DNA of 33,973 nucleotides from Synechococcales cyanobacterium C42_A2020_086 (GTDB lineage Bacteria; Cyanobacteriota; Cyanobacteriia; Elainellales; Elainellaceae): assembly GCA_015272325.1 (NCBI GenBank), contig JACYLU010000027.1:1-33973 (forward strand), in the 5' to 3' direction. The notes under the pieces were generated by a model that worked only from the letters and a program-made list of their open reading frames with translations, was not told the DNA's origin and did no database searches. Positions 1 to 7,195 of the stretch are shown piece after piece; positions within the stretch are counted from its first letter, which is position 1, and every line of letters starts with the position of its first letter. A program made the translations under genes and the position numbers.

Positions 1-54
1 AACTCGTGACCTCACCCTTACCAAGGGTGTGCTCTACCACTGAGCTACACGGGC
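1..54 (-). tRNA. tRNA-Thr (anticodon GGT), 3' part cut off by window edge
   Basis: Read on the minus strand, the gene starts GCCCGTGTAGCTCAGTGGTA and has an anticodon arm ACCC-TTGGTAA-GGGT, giving anticodon GGT (threonine). The D arm and anticodon arm are complete. The T arm and the 3' acceptor strand lie beyond base 1. It follows the tRNA-Tyr gene by 20 bases on the same strand, so the two are probably one transcript; Tyr-Thr tandems are common in bacteria. Confidence 0.93.
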
Positions 55-74
55 ACTAGAAGCACCGACGTGGA

Positions 75-156
75 TGGGCCGGGCTGGATTCGAACCAGCG
101 TAGGCGTAGCCAGCGGATTTACAGTCCGCCCCCATTAACCACTCGGGCACCGACCC
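75..156 (-). tRNA. tRNA-Tyr (anticodon GTA)
   Basis: The acceptor stem pairs GGGTCGG (5' end at 156) with CCGGCCC near the other end, including one G-U pair. The anticodon loop CTGTAAA gives GTA (tyrosine), and the long variable arm is expected for bacterial tRNA-Tyr. The discriminator is A and is followed by TCCA rather than CCA, so the CCA tail is apparently not encoded, as usual in cyanobacteria. Length is 82 nt. Confidence 0.95.
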
Positions 157-465
157 GCCTCATCCACGAATACTGATGGTAGCACACTTGGTCCCGAAAT
201 AGGTGCAGTTGGTCCATCTAGTTTTTCTATGGGTTCTTCAGCATTGCATTAGAAAAGGTAGCCGCGGCTGGCGCGTGTAGCCGTTTCTCTGCTACCGATA
301 GTGCTTGCCCCTACCGGTGCTGTCAGCAGCATGCTTTGAAGCCAAAGCTGAACGAGATTAGCTGATTTTTCTCCTGTTGTCGTGTACCAAAAGGTAGAGA
401 ATGTTCATCATGTCCAATTTGGGGAGATCGTTCGCGCTATGCTGTTGCGTTAATGTGTTGCGTTA
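157..465. other. intergenic region between tRNA-Tyr and the TPR gene
   Basis: About 309 bases with no convincing reading frame or RNA gene. It should hold the promoter for the tRNA pair (minus strand) and the promoter of the TPR gene (plus strand), but I see no strong -35/-10 pair. Its 3' end contains the first copy and most of the second copy of a 13-bp tandem duplication that runs into the TPR start codon. Confidence 0.6.
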
Positions 466-468
466 ATG
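443..468 (+). repeat. 13-bp exact tandem duplication ending at a start codon
   Basis: TGTTGCGTTAATG occurs twice without a gap (443-455 and 456-468). The second copy ends in the ATG of the TPR gene at 466-468. The first copy carries an ATG at 453 that is out of frame with it. One of a set of similar duplications of unrelated sequence in this window. Confidence 0.97.
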
Positions 469-1578
469 AAAACCCCTATTCATCCTTGGTTTCAGTCAAA
501 GCTTATGCATCTGTTGAATCATGTCAACTCCGCTGACTCCCCTCAGCCCTCCATTCAGTACCCCATTCAGTCCGCCATTCAAGAATGGGAGGACCGACGG
601 AGCCAAGCCAGCCGTCACTATCGTAATGGTGAGTTTCAGACCTATTTAGTGCTCGCCAAGCAAAACCTCAAGTTGGCTCGACAGCTCCAGGACCGGGTAC
701 GAGAAGGCTATGCTCTCAATGACGTTGGCTTGGCCTATAAAACCTGCCATTGCCCGCAGTCAGCAGTTCAGTGCTTTTTGCAGGCGCTAGCCATCGCTGA
801 AGAGATAGACAATCCGATGGCCGTCGCAACGGCGCTAACAAACCTAGGGGCAACCTACAGTCAGCTTGGGCAGCTCACTTCAGCATTACATGCCTTTGAA
901 CGGGCCCTACCGCTCTGGCAGCAGCAGCACGATGTTGCCGCCGAAATCTCCACCCTCAACAACATGGCGCTAGCCTACACCAAGCTAGAACAACCGAAGC
1001 GGGCGCTGCTGATTCACCACCAGCTGCTGGCAATGCGGCGGCTCTTGGGAGACTTTTCGGGAGAAGCGATTACGCTCAACGGCATTGGTTTTGCCTATCA
1101 GGCGTTGGGCGAGCTAGAGCAGTCATTAGGCTATTTCCATGAGGCCTTAGCGATCCACCATGCCACTCGCAACTTAACGGGTGCAGCAACGACATTGAAC
1201 AACATTGCTACGGTCTATACCGATCTGGGCCAGCCGAAACAGGCTCTACTGATCCAGCATCAAATCCTGCTCACCTGCAAAGCCATGAATGATCGGTCTG
1301 GCATTGCTCTGGCGCTACACAATATGGGCTTTACTTATGCCGAGCTAGCCGACTACCCTCAGGCGCTCACCTGCTACGACCAGGCGCTGACCTTGTATCG
1401 CGACTTGAACGACCGCCCCGGTGAAATTCGCATCTTGATGAATCTGGGCAGCGTTTATGCCACCCTAGGGCAGAAGGAACCTGCTCGTTCGCATTACCTC
1501 AGCGCTCAGGCTCTGGTGCAGCAGCTCGAAGACCAGCCGTTGATGCGGCGGGTGCAGCGGTTGATTGCAGCGCTCTAG
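466..1578 (+). CDS. tetratricopeptide-repeat protein
   Basis: A 370-residue soluble protein made almost entirely of tetratricopeptide repeats of the TPR_12 kind, spaced about 40 residues apart from about residue 85 to 350. Recurring signatures are ALNDVGLAY, ALTNLGATYSQLGQ, TLNNMALAYTKLEQ, TLNNIATVYTDLGQ and ALHNMGFTYAELADYPQAL. TPR arrays are protein-binding scaffolds; no catalytic domain, signal peptide or membrane segment is visible, so the partner is unknown. Near the N-terminus a 12-bp unit (551-582) is present three times and encodes the motif PIQ/AIQ. No Shine-Dalgarno sequence precedes the ATG, and an out-of-frame ATG lies 13 bases upstream in the duplicated copy. It converges on the helicase gene 41 bases downstream. 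Confidence 0.9.
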   Translation: MKTPIHPWFQSKLMHLLNHVNSADSPQPSIQYPIQSAIQEWEDRRSQASRHYRNGEFQTYLVLAKQNLKLARQLQDRVREGYALNDVGLAYKTCHCPQSAVQCFLQALAIAEEIDNPMAVATALTNLGATYSQLGQLTSALHAFERALPLWQQQHDVAAEISTLNNMALAYTKLEQPKRALLIHHQLLAMRRLLGDFSGEAITLNGIGFAYQALGELEQSLGYFHEALAIHHATRNLTGAATTLNNIATVYTDLGQPKQALLIQHQILLTCKAMNDRSGIALALHNMGFTYAELADYPQALTCYDQALTLYRDLNDRPGEIRILMNLGSVYATLGQKEPARSHYLSAQALVQQLEDQPLMRRVQRLIAAL

Positions 1579-1619
1579 GGACTAAGACAGGAAAACTCAG
1601 CTCGACCCACCTCCCCAAT

Positions 1620-3569
1620 TCAGGACAATTGTCGCAGTCCGGCGGTTTGTAGAGCGGCCGCGGTGAGATCCATCTGCGTTTCGGGTGGCAGAAAGACGAT
1701 AAAACCATCGCGGCCGCGGGTCAGCAGAACCCGGTAGCTGTTTATACGCAGCCGCAGCGGATCACGAACCTGCCGTTGCCGCACCGAGCTGAGCCACCGA
1801 CCGGGCTGAAGATTTGCGGAGGAGTCTGGGTGCCACAGCAAATCATTGCCCCAGCCCAGCAGGGGAAAGTCGAGTTCTAGCCCTTGGCAGCCAAATTCGG
1901 TCACGGCGCGGTCGAGGGCACAGCAGGACTGCGGCGAGTCGGGCGGGTCGATGTACCACGCCCCCATGTTGAGTCGTGAGGTGGCGTAGTAGTCGTTGGG
2001 GATGCCGTAGGCGGCTAGATTGCGGGCACGCGAGGAGGCGAGCAGACCATAGCGTTTGCTGGGCTGACCCTGGTAGCGCTCGCGGCAGTAGGTTTTAGCT
2101 AGCTCCAGATCGCGGGTGAGGTAGGCGTCGAACCCTTCGGCTAGAAGCAGCGGCATGAGCTGCGCGGCTTGTTCGAGCTGGCCCTGCAGCAAAGCGGCCA
2201 CCCAAGTCTGCACATGCTTTGCCAGATGGGTGCGCAAGGAAGTCGTCAGGTTAAACCGATCGTGGGCATGGCGCTGTTGAGGTGGAATGGCCGTGAAGCA
2301 GTTTGCCTGCTCGGGGGGGCAATGCACTTGCCACGGTTCTTGAGCGGCTGCCAGTCCATGATTCCACTGCTCGATGCCTTCCTCTTCGCCGACGTGGATT
2401 TCTTGCCCCTCGCCGATTAGCCCCAGCACAACGCACCAGTTCGGCACCCGCTCGGCAATCCGCAGCACTGCTCCGCCGGCCGCACTGCCAATGCCATACT
2501 TTTCTGCCATGCGCTCGGCATCCCAGGCTCGCTGCGCCTCATCAAAAACAATCAAGTGCTCGGCGGGGGCACTTTGACGGCGCACTTCATGCTGGAGATA
2601 GAAATTGCGCACGGCCTGCACAAACACGCGGCTCTTGAGGGCATATTGCAGCACCGCAATCAAAGGACCATTGCCCGACAAGAAGACGGCCTGACGCTCG
2701 TTTTGATTGTCCTGAGTAGACAGCGGATTCTGGTAGACCCACTGCAGCCCCACCAGGGTTTTGCCAGCTCCCGGAACGCCAGTAATCAGCACCAGATGGC
2801 GTTCTTGCCGCTTCTGAGCTTGCAGCACCAGCGCATTCAAATAGTCGAGCAGCTCGGGAATACCGGCACTCGAGGCTCGCTTGAGGGCGGGCAGCGGTTC
2901 CTGCTGAAAGAGGCGTCGGGCGGCTTGCACCAGCGTTGGCAGCGGCGCGTAGTCTGCCGTCACCCAGGTGTGCGGATCGAGGGGCGGCGGAGCGTGATCG
3001 GTGACCTGATTCAAATAAGGCGCTACCTCCTGCGGGCTAAGCACCTGCACGGCAGAACGCATTTCTCCTGGCTGCGAGCGGCGAGTGGGTACCAGAATCG
3101 GCGTGACAGAACGATGCCAGCAGCCCGGATGGTAGGCAGCCAGATCGCGGGCATAGGCCGCCACCTGATCGAGATCCGCCGTGGAGGGAGACACCTTTTG
3201 CTTGAACTCGAACACTAGAATCTGCGTGGCTGTTAGCAGCACCAGATCGGGACGGCGGCCGCCCTCACGGGGCAGCTCATACTCAAAGATCAGCGTCCAA
3301 TTTGCGCTCTCGGGTCGGGTTGCTACTAGGTGCGCCAACTGCTGCTGCAAAATCTGCCCGCTATCTTGCCAGGCGTGTTGCTGGGTGGAGGTAGCCCGCT
3401 GCCGGTAGAGCTGCTGATAGTTTTGCTGCACCGTTGCAAGCCAGTCGGATAAGGGCGTATCTAGAAAACAAGCGATGGTTCCCAACCAGCCATAGGTAAT
3501 GACCGGCTCCTCGGTAGCAACTGCTGCGACGGGTACTGGGAATAGCGGTAGCTGATGGGGCGATTCCAT
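1620..3569 (-). CDS. PD-(D/E)XK nuclease-SF1 helicase fusion (DUF2075 / Schlafen group 3-like)
   Basis: A 649-residue protein. The C-terminal two thirds is a superfamily 1 helicase of the DUF2075 type: Walker A GVPGAGKT (264-271), Walker B LIVFDEAQ (339-346), a motif V-like segment around FGCQGLELD (559-567), and YRVLLTRGRDG (612-622), which resembles motif VI. The N-terminal part has the layout of a PD-(D/E)XK nuclease: an acidic strand IFEYELP (94-100), RRPD ending at D108, and EFK (E121, K123) in a hydrophobic strand, followed by a helix. That arrangement predicts a metal-dependent DNA cut linked to ATP-driven translocation. Known relatives are poorly characterised; roles in DNA repair or in phage defence are both possible. 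It stands alone between the convergent TPR gene and the divergent glycosylase gene, with no methyltransferase or obvious partner beside it. Confidence 0.85.
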   Translation of the reverse strand: MESPHQLPLFPVPVAAVATEEPVITYGWLGTIACFLDTPLSDWLATVQQNYQQLYRQRATSTQQHAWQDSGQILQQQLAHLVATRPESANWTLIFEYELPREGGRRPDLVLLTATQILVFEFKQKVSPSTADLDQVAAYARDLAAYHPGCWHRSVTPILVPTRRSQPGEMRSAVQVLSPQEVAPYLNQVTDHAPPPLDPHTWVTADYAPLPTLVQAARRLFQQEPLPALKRASSAGIPELLDYLNALVLQAQKRQERHLVLITGVPGAGKTLVGLQWVYQNPLSTQDNQNERQAVFLSGNGPLIAVLQYALKSRVFVQAVRNFYLQHEVRRQSAPAEHLIVFDEAQRAWDAERMAEKYGIGSAAGGAVLRIAERVPNWCVVLGLIGEGQEIHVGEEEGIEQWNHGLAAAQEPWQVHCPPEQANCFTAIPPQQRHAHDRFNLTTSLRTHLAKHVQTWVAALLQGQLEQAAQLMPLLLAEGFDAYLTRDLELAKTYCRERYQGQPSKRYGLLASSRARNLAAYGIPNDYYATSRLNMGAWYIDPPDSPQSCCALDRAVTEFGCQGLELDFPLLGWGNDLLWHPDSSANLQPGRWLSSVRQRQVRDPLRLRINSYRVLLTRGRDGFIVFLPPETQMDLTAAALQTAGLRQLS

Positions 3570-3687
3570 GCGGTATTGATTCTATTTCGGACTTCCTGGT
3601 TCTGCCTGATTCTGCCTTCCTGATTCTAAAGTGCGCCACACTAGAGAACAGCCCGCCGTTAGGAAGAACAGGTGAGGAAGAAACAGA

Positions 3688-4341
3688 ATGATTGGTGCTT
3701 GCTCCTCTGCCGGAACTCTCGATTACACTGCTGCCATTGCGGCTCTCAAGCAAGCCGATCCGATTTTGGCCGCGACTATTGAGCGCGTCGGAACTTGCAC
3801 CCTGAGCCAGCAGCAGCAAACCGGCGATCTGCTGTTTGCCCTGTCGGAGGCAATCTTGTATCAGCAGCTCTCGGGCAAAGCCGCCGCCGCCATCCATCGC
3901 CGCTTTTTACAGCTTTATCCCAATGCAGACTTTCCGACCGCTCGCGATATTTTGAATACGCCCGATGAGGCTCTGCGCAGTGCTGGCATTTCCCGACCCA
4001 AAATCACCTATCTCAAGGATCTGGCGCAAACAGTGCTCGATGGGCTGCCCAGCCTAGAGGCTCTGCAAACGCTGGATGACGAAACCATTATTCAAACCCT
4101 GACGCCGATCAAAGGCATCGGTCGCTGGACGGTGCAAATGCTGCTGATCTTCCGCCTACACCGCTGGGACGTGCTGCCCGTGGATGATTTGGGGATTCGC
4201 GCTGCTGTCCGCTCCCTCTACAACCTGCCCGACCTACCCAACAAAGCCACCCTGGAGCGCATTGGGCAGCCCTGGCGACCCTACCGCACGGTTGCCTCCT
4301 GGTATCTCTGGCGCAGCCTGGAGCAGAAGCCGCAGAGATAG
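3688..4341 (+). CDS. DNA-3-methyladenine glycosylase, AlkA/Mag1-like (HhH-GPD)
   Basis: A 217-residue base-excision-repair enzyme expected to remove alkylated purines such as 3-methyladenine. The helix-hairpin-helix is KGIGRWTVQM (142-151). It is followed by VLPVDDLGIR, where the D166/D167 pair holds the catalytic aspartate and R171 the expected arginine. EAILYQQLSGKAA (55-67) is the conserved helix preceding the core. There is no iron-sulphur cysteine cluster, which argues against Nth or MutY. The length fits the short Mag1 class that lacks AlkA's N-terminal extension. A GAGGAAG sequence lies upstream of the ATG. The stop codon sits inside a 12-bp tandem duplication. Confidence 0.9.
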   Translation: MIGACSSAGTLDYTAAIAALKQADPILAATIERVGTCTLSQQQQTGDLLFALSEAILYQQLSGKAAAAIHRRFLQLYPNADFPTARDILNTPDEALRSAGISRPKITYLKDLAQTVLDGLPSLEALQTLDDETIIQTLTPIKGIGRWTVQMLLIFRLHRWDVLPVDDLGIRAAVRSLYNLPDLPNKATLERIGQPWRPYRTVASWYLWRSLEQKPQR

Positions 4342-4361
4342 CTACATCCATAGCTACATCC
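4338..4361 (+). repeat. 12-bp exact tandem duplication across the glycosylase stop codon
   Basis: ATAGCTACATCC is present twice without a gap (4338-4349 and 4350-4361). The first copy contains the TAG stop of the glycosylase gene (4339-4341), so the duplication begins at the gene end. Confidence 0.97.
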
Positions 4362-4362
4362 T

Positions 4363-4609
4363 ATGAAGACCGACTCCTCTGTCCCGGCAGAGGGCAGTAT
4401 TTGACCACGAGCGATATCGAGTCGTTGAGTTCCGCAATTGGGAAAGTCAAACCCAGTTTCGCTCAGCAACCGATGTCAAATTTCGCAACCTCAGAAGGCT
4501 GATCCGGCTACCGTACCTAAGTCAGCGAGACTGTAGTGCTCGGGCTTATCTACAGCGAATTCATAGTTGGCTTAAAAATCTCCACAACCATTGGCCGTGG
4601 ATGACATGA
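4363..4609 (+). pseudogene. small frameshifted reading frame, unknown product
   Basis: A reading frame open from 4367 to the TGA at 4607-4609 encodes about 80 residues of protein-like sequence (for example RYRVVEFRNWESQTQFRSA and LIRLPYLSQRD, then AYLQRIHSWLKNLHNHWPW) but has no ATG, GTG or TTG near its start. An ATG at 4363 opens the neighbouring frame (MKTDSSVPAE) and stops early. Removing one G from the GGG at about 4391-4393 joins the two into a continuous product of about 82 residues. I infer a one-base frameshift, either a real mutation or a sequencing error. I do not recognise the family. No ribosome binding site is evident. Confidence 0.4.
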
Positions 4610-4621
4610 CCGTGGATGACA
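4595..4621 (+). repeat. 12-bp direct repeat with 15-bp period
   Basis: CCGTGGATGACA occurs at 4595-4606 and 4610-4621 separated by TGA. The TGA is the stop of the small frameshifted reading frame. A near-tandem member of the short-duplication set. Confidence 0.9.
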
Positions 4622-4631
4622 GGTTTTCTAT

Positions 4632-4647
4632 ACCCCCAAGGGGTTTT
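4632..4647 (+). terminator. possible weak terminator hairpin
   Basis: ACCCC (4632-4636), loop CAA, GGGGT (4640-4644), followed by TTT on the plus strand. It sits just before the convergent end of sbtB. The stem is only 5 bp and the T run is short, so termination is possible but not well supported. Confidence 0.3.
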
Positions 4648-4650
4648 GAG

Positions 4651-4977
<327 letters not shown>

Positions 4978-5253
4978 CTAATGCGTTCTGTTGCGAAAAA
5001 ACAAGACAAAACCCTATGATTTTTCCTTGAACCATGTTTTTAAGTTTATGCCAAAGATTGGTGAATCCACTACTTTCCGTTGAGAAAGATGGATAGAGAT
5101 GGATTCAGACTAGCGGAAGCATTTCATAAAGAACACTTATGCCTTTGGGGCTAGGACCACTATTCAACATCAAATTGCAGAGGCATAGGGGATGGGAGGT
5201 TTGCTGTTTGCGGTACTGTCCACTGGTAGAGTCATCAAACTTCGATTCACCAT

Positions 5254-5275
5254 TTAACAGCAGATTAACAGCAGA
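5254..5275 (+). repeat. 11-bp exact tandem duplication
   Basis: TTAACAGCAGA is present twice without a gap (5254-5264 and 5265-5275) in the sbtB-sbtA intergenic region. Confidence 0.97.
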
Positions 5276-5630
5276 GCAACTCTTGACTATCATCCCCCTC
5301 ACCGCAGATGTTTTAGTAGTCGCAGCGGCACAGGGGCAGCATAGCAAAAATGCATAGAGAAAATTCGGCAATTTCAATTTACCCTGACCAAAAATATACG
5401 AGTTTTCTGAAAATAAAAGGAAAACTTATGATTTAGATTTAATATTACTTAGTAAAATAACCACAAATTTTTGCGAATTTAACGATAGACTTAAGCACAT
5501 GGAAATTTAGGTATTAATAGATTTTGATCTATCACAGGTATTGCGGAACAGCGACACCTTCCAGCCCTATTCGGAGGGGCGCCCTCTCTGAACACTCTGT
5601 CGATAGGTTCTCGCGTAACGCCTGTGTTGC

Positions 5631-5688
5631 AGGGGTGAAGCGCTTCTCCCTTGCTCTTTAAAGATCACTTGTCACGATAGTCACCCCT
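5631..5688 (+). promoter_or_regulatory. candidate structured leader just upstream of the sbtA ribosome binding site
   Basis: AGGGGTGA (5631-5638) can pair with TCACCCCT (5681-5688) over 8 bp, enclosing a second palindrome GAAGCGCTTC (5637-5646). A further small hairpin, GAGGG-GCG-CCCTC, lies at 5574-5586. The long stem ends 16 bases before the AGGAGG of sbtA, so it could influence translation or mark an attenuator. This is inference from complementarity only; no known riboswitch class is recognised. Confidence 0.35.
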
Positions 5689-5715
5689 CGTCAGAGGAGG
5701 CGGAAGGAGGTATTA

Positions 5716-6840
5716 GTGGATTTCTTGTCCTATTTTTTCATGGACTTTCTGTCGCAGTTGCAGTCCCCGACACTCGGCTTTCTGATTGGTGGTATGGTCA
5801 TTGCTGCCCTCGGTAGCCAACTGCAAATTCCAGATGCAATTTATAAGTTCATCGTCTTCATGCTGCTTCTCAGAGTTGGCTTGAGCGGCGGCATTGCGAT
5901 TCGTAATGGCAACTTGGCAGAGATGCTGTTGCCCGCGCTATTCGCCGTAGTCATGGGAATCCTTATTGTGTTCATTGGGCGCTACACATTGGCTAAGCTG
6001 CCGGGCGTGAAAACTGTGGATGCCCTTGCAACGGCAGGTTTGTTCGGTGCCGTGAGTGGCTCTACCCTCGCTGCCGGACTGACTGCACTGGAAGCGCAAG
6101 GCATCGAGTATGAACCCTGGGCTGCCGCACTCTACCCCTTCATGGACATCCCAGCGCTCGTAACTGCGATCGTCGTGGCCAACATTTACATCAGCAAGCG
6201 GGAGTATCTCAGCAAGCAGCGCATTACCGCAGACGAGTATCTCAGTACCGCAGACGAGTATCCCAGTACCGCAGGCGAGTATCCCAGCAAGCAGCGCATT
6301 ACCGCAGTCGGGTATCCCAGTACTACCGCAGGCAAGCGGGTCAGGATATGGCCCATCGTGAAGGAAAGCCTTCAAGGCTCTGCCCTATCGGCACTGCTGC
6401 TCGGAGTTGCTCTAGGACTGCTAACCCGACCAGAAAGTGTTTATGAAAGCTTCTATGACCCCCTCTTCCGCGGACTGCTTTCGGTTCTGATGCTGGTTAT
6501 GGGAATGGAGGCCTGGTCAAGGCTTAGCGAACTGCGCAAGGTAGCCCAGTGGTACGTCGTATATTCCGTGGTGGCACCACTGCTGCATGGGTTCATCGCC
6601 TTTGGTCTCGGCATGATTGCCCACTACACTACGGGATTTAGCTTTGGTGGTGTCGTGCTCCTAGCCGTTATCGCCTGCTCCAGTTCAGACATTTCAGGAC
6701 CGCCCACATTACGCGCCGGTATCCCGTCGGCCAATCCCTCGGCCTACATAGGCTCGTCCACGGCCATCGGTACGCCGATTGCGATTGGCTTAGGAATACC
6801 GCTCTACATCGGGCTTGCCCAGGCACTGATGGGCAACTGA
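5716..6840 (+). CDS. sbtA: SbtA, sodium-dependent bicarbonate transporter
   Basis: A 374-residue inner-membrane protein that imports bicarbonate with sodium as part of the CO2-concentrating mechanism. Segments characteristic of SbtA are LQSPTLGFLIGGMVIAALGS, FGAVSGSTLAAGLTALEA, LYPFMDIPALVTAIVVANIY, GMEAWSRLSELRKVAQWYVV and SSSDISGPPTLRAGIPSANP. The length equals the Synechocystis protein. I use the GTG at 5716 because AGGAGG lies 5 bases upstream and the encoded N-terminus MDFLSYFFMDFLSQLQ aligns with the family. An in-frame ATG at 5740 is the alternative. The cytosolic loop between the two halves (residues about 163-206) consists of repeats unlike the usual loop. The stop is followed by 355 noncoding bases. 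Confidence 0.97.
   Translation: MDFLSYFFMDFLSQLQSPTLGFLIGGMVIAALGSQLQIPDAIYKFIVFMLLLRVGLSGGIAIRNGNLAEMLLPALFAVVMGILIVFIGRYTLAKLPGVKTVDALATAGLFGAVSGSTLAAGLTALEAQGIEYEPWAAALYPFMDIPALVTAIVVANIYISKREYLSKQRITADEYLSTADEYPSTAGEYPSKQRITAVGYPSTTAGKRVRIWPIVKESLQGSALSALLLGVALGLLTRPESVYESFYDPLFRGLLSVLMLVMGMEAWSRLSELRKVAQWYVVYSVVAPLLHGFIAFGLGMIAHYTTGFSFGGVVLLAVIACSSSDISGPPTLRAGIPSANPSAYIGSSTAIGTPIAIGLGIPLYIGLAQALMGN
6202..6333 (+). repeat. in-frame minisatellite within the SbtA cytosolic loop
   Basis: Five units in the order A (6202-6234, 33 nt), B (6235-6255, 21 nt), B' (6256-6276, 21 nt), A' (6277-6309, 33 nt) and C (6310-6333, 24 nt). They encode EYLSKQRITAD, EYLSTAD, EYPSTAG, EYPSKQRITAV and GYPSTTAG. 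All units are multiples of three, so copy changes keep the frame. The core GGCGAGTATCCCAGC resembles the minus strand of the noncoding repeat at 32278-32331 (GGCGATTATCCTAGC). Confidence 0.95.
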
Positions 6841-7195
6841 TTTCAGATGGGTCGCGGTCTGCCGGTGCTCCCCAGCCCGGCAACCAACGCGGCAACTCTG
6901 TCAAGGTTTGCGTCTTCCAGACAAGTTTTAATGAACCAACCCTTGAAAACGACCCCTGGTGGACCAGGATTCAAGAACCAGGCGCTTGGATGAAACGAGT
7001 TATCGCATTGATGGGGTGAATCAAACTCTTATCCAACTCTTATCCAACTTTTATGTAAACTGACTTAACCTTCTCGAGTTTGCTGATATAGCTCATTTGA
7101 GGATCTTAGCCAGACATCACACTGCTCTAATCATCTCTACGGGCATCTTAAAGCTGTGCTTAAAATTGTGATTGTCGGTCAACGAGAACTATATC
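6841..7195. other. intergenic region between sbtA and the ABC-F gene
   Basis: About 355 bases between convergent genes. I see no gene, RNA or clear terminator. It holds an 11-bp tandem duplication at 7024-7045 with a degenerate third copy. Confidence 0.6.
7024..7045 (+). repeat. 11-bp exact tandem duplication with a degenerate third copy
   Basis: AACTCTTATCC occurs at 7024-7034 and 7035-7045 and is followed by AACTTTTATG at 7046-7055, which looks like a decayed third copy. Confidence 0.97.

Noticed and set aside
1-156. tRNA genes as an integration site
   Set aside because: There is no integrase, no repeated tRNA end segment and no phage-like genes nearby.
466-1578. Internal repeats of the TPR gene as tandem duplications
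   Set aside because: The 40-residue repeats are ordinary tetratricopeptide repeats with diverged DNA; only the 12-bp triplet at 551 is of the short-duplication kind.
5105-5377. Overlapping frames on both strands in the sbtB-sbtA gap
   Set aside because: No ribosome binding site or recognisable domain, and one frame spans the 11-bp tandem duplication. Better treated as regulatory DNA.
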